Source of the DNA: JAXGPF01 sp964463985
GTDB lineage: Bacteria > Verrucomicrobiota > Kiritimatiellia > JAAZAB01
NCBI GenBank assembly: GCA_964463985.1
Contig: CAYXEK010000075.1
Location: 1-16,930 of the forward strand
Length of the DNA stretch: 16,930 nucleotides
Reading direction: 5' to 3'
Shown here: piece after piece, positions 6,478 through 14,749 of the stretch
How the letters are laid out: each line of letters opens with the position of its first letter
Position numbering within the stretch: position 1 is the first letter of the stretch
Made by a program: the position numbers and the translations under genes
Notes under the pieces: model-generated
What the model was told of the DNA's origin: nothing
What the model saw: only the letters and a program-made list of their open reading frames with translations
Databases searched by the model: none

Positions 6478-7527
6478 ATGACGACACTGCATCAACAGGG
6501 CGATTTCGAATACAACAGCCATGACCGCGATTTCTGGCTGCGGGAACTGGATGACTTTGTGCCGGCGCGGATTTTTGATGCGCATGCGCATTTGTGGACG
6601 GAGGCCGGACAGGAACACATGCCGCCGCCCCCCCGGGGCGCGTCTTTACGCATGGAAGTGGATTTGGCCGCATTGCAGGCTTGGTCGTCCCAAATATTTC
6701 CCGGCCGCGCATGCCATTACCTCCTGTTGGCTACGCCCAACCCCGGCATGGATATTGCGGCCAATAACGCCTGGCTGAGCCGACAGGCCGCCGGCGATCC
6801 GGAATCCCGCTGCAGCATGGCGGTCGCCCCGCAGATGCCGCCGGAACAACTGGAGGCCATGCTCAAGCGCAACGGTTGTATCGGCGTCAAGCCTTACCGC
6901 TCGTTCGCGCCGGCGCCGGCGGATGCGCGCATCCGCGATTTCCTTCCCGAAAGCCAGATGGAGGTGCTGCACGGACTCGGCAAAGCGGTGACGCTGCATT
7001 TATCGCTGAAACTGGGACCGGCCGACCCCGCCAACCTGCACGACTTAAGGAAGTACACCGCGCGTTATCCCCGCATAAGATGGATACTGGCGCATTGCGC
7101 GCGCGCATTCAACGCCTGCCTGCTGGAAAAATCCATCCATGAACTCAAGCATATCCCCAACCTCTGGTACGACACATCGGCGGTTAACGACTTGTACACC
7201 CATTACCTGCTGTTGAAACATGAGGATATCCGCCGCATCATGTTCGGTTCGGACAACGTGCTGGCCGGTTGCGCCCACGGCAAGTACATTACCTATGCCC
7301 GCGCCTGGCGGATGTACGACGGACGCGAGCCTTTGGAACACTGCGACGCGCGCCCGGTGCCGGTGATTTACGAACAATTGCTCCAGCAGAAACGCGCGGC
7401 CGAAATGCTGGAATTGACTGCCGCGGATATTGACAGGATTTTCATCGGCAATGCCCGTGAATTCATCCCGAGCGCGGGTGATGCCGGCGACCGGCCGGAC
7501 GCCATGGCGGCGCCACACGGGATATGA
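6478..7527 (+). CDS. Amidohydrolase-2 family TIM-barrel metal-dependent hydrolase
   Basis: A 349-residue protein of the amidohydrolase superfamily. Metal-site elements are visible: H36-x-H38 (FDAHAHLW), K138 within GVKPY, H174 (TLHLSL), H206 (ILAHCARAF) and D259 (MFGSDN), ending with IFIGNAREF. This order and spacing match the Amidohydro_2 branch, which holds decarboxylases, lactonases and C-C or C-N hydrolases acting on small acids. A 30-residue N-terminal extension precedes the barrel. The Shine-Dalgarno is weak (GGAAG about 8 nt upstream). It follows the structured gap and precedes the aminotransferase by about 130 bp. In this context it could open a sugar lactone, remove an acyl or amide group, or decarboxylate an intermediate. 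I cannot choose between these. Confidence 0.88.
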   Translation: MTTLHQQGDFEYNSHDRDFWLRELDDFVPARIFDAHAHLWTEAGQEHMPPPPRGASLRMEVDLAALQAWSSQIFPGRACHYLLLATPNPGMDIAANNAWLSRQAAGDPESRCSMAVAPQMPPEQLEAMLKRNGCIGVKPYRSFAPAPADARIRDFLPESQMEVLHGLGKAVTLHLSLKLGPADPANLHDLRKYTARYPRIRWILAHCARAFNACLLEKSIHELKHIPNLWYDTSAVNDLYTHYLLLKHEDIRRIMFGSDNVLAGCAHGKYITYARAWRMYDGREPLEHCDARPVPVIYEQLLQQKRAAEMLELTAADIDRIFIGNAREFIPSAGDAGDRPDAMAAPHGI

Positions 7528-7564
7528 CATCCCGTCCCGGCAGAAATCCCTGAGCTTAAAACAT

Positions 7565-7594
7565 TTGACATTGATGGACGCCCAGGGTAATTAT
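7565..7594 (+). promoter_or_regulatory. Possible internal promoter before the aminotransferase
   Basis: A perfect -35 box TTGACA (7565-7570), 18 bp, and AATTAT (7589-7594), which matches four of six -10 bases. It sits in the 131-bp gap after the amidohydrolase and would give a leader of about 60 nt. It implies that the last three genes of the module could be expressed separately. Confidence 0.4.
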
Positions 7595-7658
7595 GTATGA
7601 CGCGATCCGCCGGGATCCGGCTGCCGGTCAAGCTGGCGTTTAATTGCGCAAGTCTGCC

Positions 7659-8993
7659 ATGGGAAAAAGACTGATGGGGGACAGGACATCACAGCTATAC
7701 CGGCGCGCCATTGACCTCATACCCGGAGGCGGCCAGCTCTTGAGCAAGCGTCCGGAATTGTACGCCCCGGAGCAATGGCCTGCCTATTTTTCCCGGGCCT
7801 CCGGCTGTGAAGTCTGGGACCTGGACGGCCGACATTATTATGATTTTTCGAACAACAGCGTGGGGGCATGCCTGCTGGGATACGCCCATCCCGCCGTCAC
7901 GCAGGCGGCGATACGCGTCATTCAGGATGGCTGCATGTCATCGCTGAACCCGCCGGAAGAGGTGGAACTGGCCGAACAACTGCTGGCCATCCACCCCTGG
8001 GCGGAAAACGCGCGGTTCCAGCGGTCCGGCGGCGAAGCCATGGCCGTGGCTGTCCGCATCGCCCGCGCCACCACCGACCGCTCGGCGGTTGCCATTGCCG
8101 GTTACCACGGCTGGCACGACTGGTACCTGGCCGCCAACCTGGGCGATAATGACGCCTTGCGCGGCATGCTGCTGCCCGGCCTCGAGCCGCGCGGCGTGCC
8201 GCGCGAATTGCGCGGCACCGCTATTCCGTTCGCCCACGGCGACCTGGCGGCGTTTGACGCGGTAATGGAAAAACAAGGCCGCCGGCTGGCAGCAGTGGTG
8301 ATGGAGCCGTGCCGCCATCTGCCGCCGCCGCCGGGATATCTGGAACATGTCCGGGCGCGGACGCGGGATTGCGGCGCGCTGCTCGTTTTCGATGAAATCA
8401 CCATTGGCTGGCGGCTGCATTTCGGGGGCGCGCATATGATCCTGGGAATCCACCCCGACATAGCTGTATTCGCCAAGGCCATGGGCAACGGACATCCCAT
8501 CGGCGCCGTAATCGGCACGCGCGCCGCCATGGCCGGAGCCCATTCATCCTTCATCAGCAGCACTTACTGGACTGACCGCGTCGGTCCGGCGGCGGCCCTG
8601 GCCGTCCTGCAGGAAATGCGGCAAACCAATGTGCCGGAACATATCAGCCGCATGGGCGGCGCCGCGCAGGAAATATGGCGGCGGGCCGCACTCAAACACG
8701 GCATGCCGGCCGCGGCGCCGGACAGTTTCGCCTGCCTGGCCCGGTTGACGTTTGAACATGATGAGAATAATGTCATGCGAACCTTGTTTACCCAGGAAAT
8801 GCTGTCACTGGGATTTCTGGCCGGCGCCGGATTTTACCCCACTTTGGCGCATACACCGGAACTGATGGATAAATACGCCGCCGCCATTGACGCGGTTTTC
8901 GGAAAACTGGCGGAATACCGCGCCACGGGCCGGCCCGAAAAATTTATGCGCGGTCCGCCCGCTCACAGCGGATTCCGCCGCCTCGTCCAATAG
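7659..8993 (+). CDS. Class III PLP aminotransferase, glutamate-1-semialdehyde aminomutase-like
   Basis: About 444 residues, related to HemL (glutamate-1-semialdehyde 2,1-aminomutase). With ATG 7659 as residue 1, K273 (FAKAMGNGHPIG) is the lysine that holds pyridoxal phosphate and D245 (VFDEITIGWR) contacts its ring nitrogen. YHGWHDWY near residue 150 is the typical aromatic cofactor patch. IPGGGQLLSKRPELY and EQWPAYFSRASG near the N-terminus mark the subgroup found in surface-sugar and amino-sugar clusters, not in tetrapyrrole operons. It therefore probably transaminates a keto-sugar or a sugar-derived keto compound; this is inference. The start is uncertain: TTG 7644, ATG 7659 and ATG 7674 are in frame, none with a strong ribosome site. 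No heme gene is nearby. Confidence 0.88.
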   Translation: MGKRLMGDRTSQLYRRAIDLIPGGGQLLSKRPELYAPEQWPAYFSRASGCEVWDLDGRHYYDFSNNSVGACLLGYAHPAVTQAAIRVIQDGCMSSLNPPEEVELAEQLLAIHPWAENARFQRSGGEAMAVAVRIARATTDRSAVAIAGYHGWHDWYLAANLGDNDALRGMLLPGLEPRGVPRELRGTAIPFAHGDLAAFDAVMEKQGRRLAAVVMEPCRHLPPPPGYLEHVRARTRDCGALLVFDEITIGWRLHFGGAHMILGIHPDIAVFAKAMGNGHPIGAVIGTRAAMAGAHSSFISSTYWTDRVGPAAALAVLQEMRQTNVPEHISRMGGAAQEIWRRAALKHGMPAAAPDSFACLARLTFEHDENNVMRTLFTQEMLSLGFLAGAGFYPTLAHTPELMDKYAAAIDAVFGKLAEYRATGRPEKFMRGPPAHSGFRRLVQ

Positions 8994-9049
8994 AGACAAC
9001 TCGGCCGGCCGGGCTAGCCAAAAAACATGTCTCAAAACTCAATTACCAC

Positions 9050-9056
9050 GGAGGAA
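9050..9056 (+). promoter_or_regulatory. Ribosome binding site deciding the nucleotidyltransferase start
   Basis: GGAGGAA, 6 nt before ATG 9063. This favours 9063 over the in-frame ATG at 9027, which would add 12 residues before the conserved N-terminal strand. Confidence 0.7.
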
Positions 9057-9062
9057 GATAAT

Positions 9063-9971
9063 ATGCAACCAACCTTAGCAGTGATGGCGGCCGGCGTCGG
9101 CAGCCGTTTCGGCGGACTGAAACAAATCGAGCCGGTCGGCCCATCCGGCGAAATCATGCTTGATTATTCCGTGTTCGACGCCATCCGCGCGGGTTTCGGC
9201 AAAGTGGTGTTCATTATCCGGCGCGATATTGAAAAAGATTTTAAAGCTGTCATCGGATCGCATTTCGCCGGTAAGATTGATATTGCCTATGTTTTCCAGG
9301 AGAAAGACGCCTGCCTGCCGCCCGGTTACGCGCCGCCGCCCGGGCGGCAGAAACCATGGGGAACCGGCCACGCGATTCTCTGCTGCCGGGAAGCAGTGCG
9401 CGAGCCGTTCGGTGTAATCAATGCCGACGATTTTTACGGCCGGGATTCTTATCGCGTGCTGGCGGAATTTCTGTCGCGCACTCCCCCCGAAAGCGCCGAT
9501 TATGCCATGGTTGGTTTCGCCCTGGCCAACACGCTTTCCGATCACGGCCACGTCACCCGCGGCATCTGCGAAGTGGACGGCAACCGCATGCTGCGCAGTG
9601 TCAAGGAAAGGTTTAAAATCGAAAAAACTTCCACCGGCGCCCGTTACGAGGACGAAAACGGCCAATGGCATGATTTGCGCGGCGGCGAGATCGCATCCAT
9701 GAACATGTTCGGCTTCACTCCCGCCCTGTTCCCGGAATTGCAGCGCAAATTCCCGGCCTTCCTGGAAAGCGCCCGCGGCCAGCCCAAGGCGGAATTCCTC
9801 ATGCCCGCCATCGCCGATGAGCTGATCTGTGAAAAGCGCGCCACCCTGCGGGTGCTGGAAACCTCCGAAAAATGGTTCGGCGTGACTTACAAGGAAGACA
9901 AGCCTGTAGTTGCCGCCGGCATCCGGCAATTGATCGCCCAGGGCCATTATCCCGCGCGGTTATGGCAATAA
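9063..9971 (+). CDS. Sugar-phosphate nucleotidyltransferase-like protein (NTP_transferase fold)
   Basis: A 302-residue protein. The N-terminal signature AVMAAGVGSRFGGLKQ (6-21) is the nucleotide-binding loop of NDP-sugar pyrophosphorylases. GRQKPWGTGHAILCCREAV is the region that contacts base and sugar, and INADDFYG (119-126; D122, D123) supplies the metal-binding Asp. KAEFLMPAIADELI and a C-terminal WFGVTYKEDKP segment are characteristic of a widespread uncharacterised family of single-domain nucleotidyltransferases. Such enzymes join a sugar-1-phosphate to a nucleotide, releasing pyrophosphate. Which sugar and which nucleotide is not known. It follows the aminotransferase by 69 bp, and that pairing suggests activation of an amino sugar. 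Its presence beside a symporter leaves open a catabolic or sensing role. Confidence 0.88.
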   Translation: MQPTLAVMAAGVGSRFGGLKQIEPVGPSGEIMLDYSVFDAIRAGFGKVVFIIRRDIEKDFKAVIGSHFAGKIDIAYVFQEKDACLPPGYAPPPGRQKPWGTGHAILCCREAVREPFGVINADDFYGRDSYRVLAEFLSRTPPESADYAMVGFALANTLSDHGHVTRGICEVDGNRMLRSVKERFKIEKTSTGARYEDENGQWHDLRGGEIASMNMFGFTPALFPELQRKFPAFLESARGQPKAEFLMPAIADELICEKRATLRVLETSEKWFGVTYKEDKPVVAAGIRQLIAQGHYPARLWQ

Positions 9972-10012
9972 GCGCCGGCGCTCCATCTCTCCGGCCCGGC
10001 AACGGCGCTTTT
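9971..10012 (+). terminator. Weak terminator-like or attenuator hairpin before the symporter
   Basis: AGCGCCG (9971-9977) pairs with CGGCGCT (10003-10009), followed by a short T-run. The left arm is also half of a self-palindrome at 9971-9982, so two structures compete. It could partly reduce read-through into the symporter gene. Confidence 0.3.
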
Positions 10013-10056
10013 CAACTCCAGGCCTGCGCCTCGGGGCGCCAGGGAAATTGACGGAC

Positions 10057-11697
10057 ATGAACTGGATTGACTGGATGGTAGTGGCGGCTTACATGCTGGG
10101 CATGTTGGCCATGTCGGCATGGCTGGGGCGCCGCCAGCAAGACGCACGGGATTATTACATCGGCGGCTATCGCATCGGCACGCTTTCAATTGCGATATCC
10201 ACGATGGCCACGCAATGTTCGACCAACAGCCTGCTGGGCGCACCGGCCTTCGTCATAGCCGCAGGCGGATTGCTCTGGCTGCAGTATGAACTGGCCGTCC
10301 CCCTGGCTATGATCGCCTGCATGCTTTTCCTGCTGCCATTTTTCCGACAGCAGCAGTTGGTCTCCGTTTACGAATACCTGGAACGAAGGTTCGGACCAGC
10401 CAGCCGCACCCTGCTTTCTGTGCTTTTCCAGTTTCTGCGGGCGTTTTCCACGGGTGTGACGGTATATGGAATTTCCCTGGTGGTCACCAGCCTTACCGGC
10501 ATACCGTTCTGGGGGGCCGTGCTGCTGATCGGCGGCGTTACTATTGTGTATGATTTTCTGGGCGGCATCCGGGCCGTGATTTATTCCGACGTGGCGCAAA
10601 TGGCGATCCTCTACTCCGGCATTGCCGTTTGCCTGGTTTTCGCGGTAAACCTGGCCGGCGGATGGAACGAAGTGCTGCGCCATTTCCCCGCTGCGCAGGC
10701 TCAAACACTGGATTTTTCGGGGTGGGGGCTGACGGATGGACGCATCTTCGCTTTCTGGCCCATGCTGCTGGGCGGCTTTTTCCTGTATTTAAGTTATTAT
10801 GGGTGCGATCAAACCCAGGCGCAGCGCGTACTCTCCGCTCGCGATGTGGATTCGGCCAACATGGCGCTTTTCCTGAACGGTATTCTGCGTTTCCCGCTGG
10901 TGCTGACTTATTGCCTGCTGGGAGTGGCCATCGGAGCTTACGCCATCCTCCATCCGGAATTCACTGCGCTGCTGGCCAATCCATCCACTGGAGCCGCGGA
11001 CTACAACCTTGCCGTGCCGGCATTTTGCGTGCGTTATCTGCCGCACGGCGCGATCGGCCTGATCATGGTGGCATTATTCGCCGCAGCCATGTCATCGCTG
11101 GACTCAACGATCAATTCGCTTTCCGCCTTGACCATGCGCGATATCATTGAACGTTTCCTGCTGAAACACAGTCTGGCAGGTCGGCGCCAAATAGTCTGGG
11201 CCCGGCTGACCACGGCGTTTTGGGGCTTTATCTGCATGGCTTTCGCGTTTTGCGTGGGCGATATTTCCGTCTCCATCATCGTATCCATCAATAAAATCGG
11301 CTCGCTGGTAAACGGCCCGATTCTGGGCGCATTTTTGCTGGCAACGCTGACACGCCGCACCAACGACGGGGGCGCGGTGATCGGCATCCTGGCGGGATTT
11401 GCCGGTAATTGTCTGACATGGATGTTGCTGCCGGACGTGTCCTGGCTCTGGTGGAACGTCAGCGGTTGCCTGTTGACTTGCGCGGCAGGTTATGGCGCCA
11501 GCGGTTTCTTCGCTGCAAGGCAGACGCCGTCTGCCGTCTCAAAGCTGGTATTCCATCGAGACCGCCGCCGGCAATTCAACTACCGCCGGAGTTGGGAAAG
11601 ATACCAGTGGGCGCTGTTGGCTTATTTTGTTCTGATGCTGGCTGCGCTGAAAGGCATTGAAATCCTTTTTCGCTCCGGCGCGGGCACGCCGCCGTAA
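10057..11697 (+). CDS. Sodium:solute symporter (SSS family)
   Basis: About 546 residues with 13 or so hydrophobic segments, the size and layout of the SSS family (SLC5-like, LeuT fold). TM1 begins WIDWMVVAAYMLGML, followed by DYYIGGYRIG, the standard substrate-gate start of the family. GGIRAVIYSDVAQMAI is the strongly conserved TM5 region. AMSSLDSTINSLSALTMRD around residue 350 carries the Ser/Thr cluster that forms the Na2 sodium site. It imports a solute, in this family often a sugar, sugar acid, amino acid or sialic acid, with sodium. As the last gene of the module it probably brings in the substrate of the preceding enzymes; this is inference. ATG 10057 is preferred to TTG 10048, which has only a badly spaced ribosome site; neither is strong. 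Confidence 0.93.
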   Translation: MNWIDWMVVAAYMLGMLAMSAWLGRRQQDARDYYIGGYRIGTLSIAISTMATQCSTNSLLGAPAFVIAAGGLLWLQYELAVPLAMIACMLFLLPFFRQQQLVSVYEYLERRFGPASRTLLSVLFQFLRAFSTGVTVYGISLVVTSLTGIPFWGAVLLIGGVTIVYDFLGGIRAVIYSDVAQMAILYSGIAVCLVFAVNLAGGWNEVLRHFPAAQAQTLDFSGWGLTDGRIFAFWPMLLGGFFLYLSYYGCDQTQAQRVLSARDVDSANMALFLNGILRFPLVLTYCLLGVAIGAYAILHPEFTALLANPSTGAADYNLAVPAFCVRYLPHGAIGLIMVALFAAAMSSLDSTINSLSALTMRDIIERFLLKHSLAGRRQIVWARLTTAFWGFICMAFAFCVGDISVSIIVSINKIGSLVNGPILGAFLLATLTRRTNDGGAVIGILAGFAGNCLTWMLLPDVSWLWWNVSGCLLTCAAGYGASGFFAARQTPSAVSKLVFHRDRRRQFNYRRSWERYQWALLAYFVLMLAALKGIEILFRSGAGTPP

Positions 11698-11699
11698 TC

Positions 11700-11730
11700 C
11701 AGGGGGCGAACCTGCGGCGCCCCTGCTTTT
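11700..11730 (+). terminator. Rho-independent terminator after the symporter
   Basis: CAGGGGGCG (11700-11708) pairs with CGCCCCTG (11718-11725), 8 bp with one bulged G and a 9-nt loop, followed by CTTTT. It starts 3 nt after the symporter stop and closes the plus-strand module before the convergent fabD gene. Confidence 0.7.
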
Positions 11731-11757
11731 CCATGCGGACGCGTAACCGTCGGCGGT

Positions 11758-12702
11758 TCAGCCCGCCATTTCCGCCGCGGCGCGGTCCAGCGACGGCGCA
11801 TCCTGAACATTGCTCAGCGCCGTCCCGGGCATGATGCGTTTGATCAAACCGGATAACACGCGGCCCGGACCGCACTCGACGAACTGCTGCGCGCCGGCCT
11901 GCGCCAGCGATTGCACGCAGGCGATCCAGTTTACCGGCGAAGTCACCTGGCGCACCATCAGCCGGCGGATTTCATCCGGCGCGCCATGCGCGCGCCCGGT
12001 GACGTTGGACATCACCGGCACCGCCGGAGCCTGCAACGGCACACTTTCCAGCAAACGGGCGAGTTTTTCCGCCGCCGGCTGCATCAGCGAAGAATGGTAA
12101 GCTCCGGCGACGCTCAGAGGCACGACGCGCTTGGCGCCGGCGTCCTTCGCCATTTTTTCCGCCGCCGGCAGAGCGGCGCTTCGACCGGAAAGCACTGTCT
12201 GTCCGGGGGAATTATAATTGGCCACCTCCACCCCGGCGGCCGCGGCGATTTCGCCCACGCGCTCCACGTCCAATCCGATAACGCTTAACATGCCGCCGGC
12301 CTGCGCGTCGCAAGCTTCCTGCATGAACTTGCCGCGGGCTTCCAAAATCCTAAGGCAATCATCATATTTGACCGCGCCGGCCAGATGCAGAGCCGTCCAT
12401 TCCCCCAAGCTCAGCCCGGCCAGTCCCAGAGGCCCGGGGAAAGTGTCCGGCAGGCGGGCGCGCAATGCGGCGGCGCAGACCGCGGTGACGGCGAAAATCG
12501 CAGGCTGGGCAATGTTGGACTTCACTAATTCCGGTTCCGGACCCTCGAAACACAAGCGCGCCAAGTCGAAACCCAGAACAGCTTTGGCCTGATCGAACAG
12601 CGCGCGGCAGGCGGGCACGGCATCCGCCAGATCGCGCCCCATGCCTACATACTGGGCGCCCTGCCCCGCGCAGACCCAGGCGGTCTTGGATAAATCCGTC
12701 AT
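11758..12702 (-). CDS. fabD: Malonyl-CoA:ACP transacylase
   Basis: A 314-residue enzyme that moves malonyl from CoA to acyl carrier protein, supplying fatty-acid elongation in the cytoplasm. GQGAQ (13-17) opens the fold. The nucleophile S98 lies in GLSLGEW, where the usual GHSxGE His is replaced by Leu, a variant known in other FabD proteins. H203 (GAYHSS) is the catalytic His and Q252 (RQVTSPVNW) is also typical. ATG 12702 matches the normal N-terminus (MTDLSKTAWVCAGQGAQ) and has GGGAGA upstream. Longer in-frame starts would run into fabH. It lies 16 nt after the fabH stop and is the last gene of the operon. fabG, acpP and fabF, often next, are absent. Confidence 0.96.
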   Translation of the reverse strand: MTDLSKTAWVCAGQGAQYVGMGRDLADAVPACRALFDQAKAVLGFDLARLCFEGPEPELVKSNIAQPAIFAVTAVCAAALRARLPDTFPGPLGLAGLSLGEWTALHLAGAVKYDDCLRILEARGKFMQEACDAQAGGMLSVIGLDVERVGEIAAAAGVEVANYNSPGQTVLSGRSAALPAAEKMAKDAGAKRVVPLSVAGAYHSSLMQPAAEKLARLLESVPLQAPAVPVMSNVTGRAHGAPDEIRRLMVRQVTSPVNWIACVQSLAQAGAQQFVECGPGRVLSGLIKRIMPGTALSNVQDAPSLDRAAAEMAG

Positions 12703-12718
12703 CGCAACGATCTCCCGT

Positions 12719-13735
12719 TCACCATTCCAATACCGAAGCGGCCCAGGTAAACCCACCGCCGAAAGCCATCAACAGCACCAGGTCGCCGCGCCGTATGCGC
12801 CCCGAGCGGACGGCCTCGTCCAGCGCCACCGGCACTGAGGCGGCCGACATGTTGCCGCAATGATCCAGGTTGACGTAGTACTTTTCCAACGGCGCTCCCA
12901 GGCGCTGGCCAATGGCCTGGATAATCCGCAAGTTGGCCTGATGGGGGATGATACAGGCGATTTCATCAATATGGACGCCGCTGCGCGCCAGCGCTTCCTG
13001 TGATGCATTGAGCATGCAGCTTACAGCGTGCTTGAATACTTCCCGACCGGTCATCTTGATGTAATGCATGCGGTCGCGCAATGTCTGCGGACTGGCCGGA
13101 TGGCGGCTGCCGCCGCCCGGTATATTCAGCAGTTCGCTGAGATTGCCGTCGGTCGCCATCACGGTGGACATGATTCCGCGGCTCCCGGGGCGCGCCTGCA
13201 GAATCGCCGCGCCGGCGCCGTCGCCGAACAGGACGCAGGTGGAGCGGTCTTCCCAGTCGGTGATGGCGCTGAGTTTTTCCGCGCCGATAACCATGACGTT
13301 CCGGTAGCCGCCGGTCTGAATGAACCGGCGCCCCGTTTCAAGGGCAAAAATAAATCCCGAACAGGCGGCCACCAGATCAAAGCAAACCGCGCGTTCCGCG
13401 CCGATGGCCTGCTGCACGTAGCAGGCCGTGCTGGGGAAAAACATATCCGGAGTAATGGTGCCGACAATGATCAAATCCAAATCCTGAGCGGTCAGCCCGG
13501 CCTGCTGGAGGGCGCGCTTTGCCGCTTGAGCCGCCATGTCGGACGTGGCTTGTCCATCTTCGGCGATATGCCTTTCCCGAATGCCGGTGCGGGTGGTGAT
13601 CCACTCGTCGGAGGTATCCACCATTTTCGCCAGGTCGGCATTGGTGAGAATTTTTTCCGGCAGATACGACCCGGTGGCTACCAGCGCCACCGCCGGATTA
13701 TCGCTGCTGCCGCTTTGGTTTGCTTTATGATACAT
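12719..13735 (-). CDS. fabH: 3-oxoacyl-ACP synthase III (KAS III)
   Basis: A 338-residue enzyme that condenses acetyl-CoA, or another short acyl-CoA, with malonyl-ACP to start fatty-acid synthesis. The catalytic triad is complete: C125 (VAACSGF), H265 (PHQANLR) and N295 (HCGNMSAAS). DTSDEWITTRTGI (40-52) and GDGAGAAIL are further KAS III signatures. A 15-residue N-terminal extension precedes the usual start region. Its ATG overlaps the end of plsX by 11 nt, with GGGAG just upstream, so translation is probably coupled. Substrate range, straight or branched, is not readable. Confidence 0.97.
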   Translation of the reverse strand: MYHKANQSGSSDNPAVALVATGSYLPEKILTNADLAKMVDTSDEWITTRTGIRERHIAEDGQATSDMAAQAAKRALQQAGLTAQDLDLIIVGTITPDMFFPSTACYVQQAIGAERAVCFDLVAACSGFIFALETGRRFIQTGGYRNVMVIGAEKLSAITDWEDRSTCVLFGDGAGAAILQARPGSRGIMSTVMATDGNLSELLNIPGGGSRHPASPQTLRDRMHYIKMTGREVFKHAVSCMLNASQEALARSGVHIDEIACIIPHQANLRIIQAIGQRLGAPLEKYYVNLDHCGNMSAASVPVALDEAVRSGRIRRGDLVLLMAFGGGFTWAASVLEW

Positions 13736-14735
13736 GGCTCTCTCCCACAGCCCGGATAATATGTTCGTTGAGATTCAGTTTCACGGAATCGCGCGCCACG
13801 CGGATTGCATGATAGATAGCGCGGGGTGAAGAGGCTCCGTGGGATATGATGCAGACGCCGTTGGCGCCCAGCAGCGGCGCACCGCCGTACATCTCGGGAT
13901 TCATCTTGGAGCGCATGGATCGCAAGGCGCCGCTGAGCAGCACGGTGCCTGCCAGACGGACGGGGTTGCGCCGGAATTCCTGCTTAATCCAATGGCCTAC
14001 GGCATGCGCGACGCTTTCGCTGGTTTTAAGGATTACATTGCCGACAAAACCGTCGCAAACCGCCACATCAATTTCGCCTTCGAACAAATCGTGCCCTTCA
14101 ATATTGCCGCGGAAATTCAGCATGGGTGATTCCTGCAGCAATTTAAAGGCTTCCTTGGTGGTTTCATTGCCTTTGCTGTCTTCGGTGCCCACGCTCATCA
14201 GGCCGATCAGCGGGTTGGAGCAGCCCAGTATTTCACGGGCGTACAGGGTTCCCATCATCGCGAACTGCACCAGCATCCGCGCCGAGCAATCGGTATTGGC
14301 GCCGGCATCAATCAGCACGAAAGGCTTGCGGGGGGTCGGCATCACCGTCGCAATGGCCGGCCGGTCAATCCCGGCCAGGGTCCGCAATTTCAAGGTGGCC
14401 GAAACAACTACCGCCCCGGTGTTACCCGCGGAAATCATGCCATGCGCCGCACCGTTCTTGACCAGGTCAATGGCGCGGTTGATGGATGAATCCTTTTTGC
14501 GCCGCACCGCCTGGACGGGGGGTTCTTCCATGCCGATCGCCTCCGCGGCGTGGCAGATTTCCACGTTGGATGGAATGCGGCCCCGCTGCGCCGCCAATTC
14601 ACGCCGGACGGCGGTCTCGTCTCCGACCAGCACCAGCCGCTCGATTCCCTGCAAATGCCGGGCCGCATCCACGGCCCCGGCAACGACGGCCGCCGGAGCA
14701 AAATCGCCACCCATGGCATCAACGGCAATTTTCAT
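13725..14735 (-). CDS. plsX: Phosphate acyltransferase PlsX
   Basis: A 336-residue enzyme that makes acyl-phosphate from acyl-ACP, the acyl donor for PlsY in phospholipid synthesis. It is peripheral to the inner membrane. The N-terminus MKIAVDAMGGDFAP is diagnostic. MISAGNTGAVV, VLIDAGANTDC, DVAVCDGFVGNVILK and YGGAPLLGANG are all conserved PlsX blocks in the expected order. Length is normal. It lies 14 nt after rpmF and overlaps fabH by 11 nt, the classic rpmF-plsX-fabH order. Confidence 0.98.
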   Translation of the reverse strand: MKIAVDAMGGDFAPAAVVAGAVDAARHLQGIERLVLVGDETAVRRELAAQRGRIPSNVEICHAAEAIGMEEPPVQAVRRKKDSSINRAIDLVKNGAAHGMISAGNTGAVVVSATLKLRTLAGIDRPAIATVMPTPRKPFVLIDAGANTDCSARMLVQFAMMGTLYAREILGCSNPLIGLMSVGTEDSKGNETTKEAFKLLQESPMLNFRGNIEGHDLFEGEIDVAVCDGFVGNVILKTSESVAHAVGHWIKQEFRRNPVRLAGTVLLSGALRSMRSKMNPEMYGGAPLLGANGVCIISHGASSPRAIYHAIRVARDSVKLNLNEHIIRAVGESHVS

Positions 14736-14749
14736 CTAGCCCGCCTTGG

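Noticed and set aside
9075..9947. 290-codon minus-strand open frame across the nucleotidyltransferase gene
   Set aside because: Antisense shadow of a clear enzyme gene; the product shows no family motif and long antisense frames are common at this GC content.
11745..11758. Terminator for the fabD operon
   Set aside because: AACCG/CGGTT stem of 5 bp overlaps the fabD stop codon and has no following T-run on the minus strand.
13846..14739. 297-codon plus-strand open frame over plsX
   Set aside because: Low-complexity Ser/Pro/Arg product fully antisense to an unmistakable PlsX.
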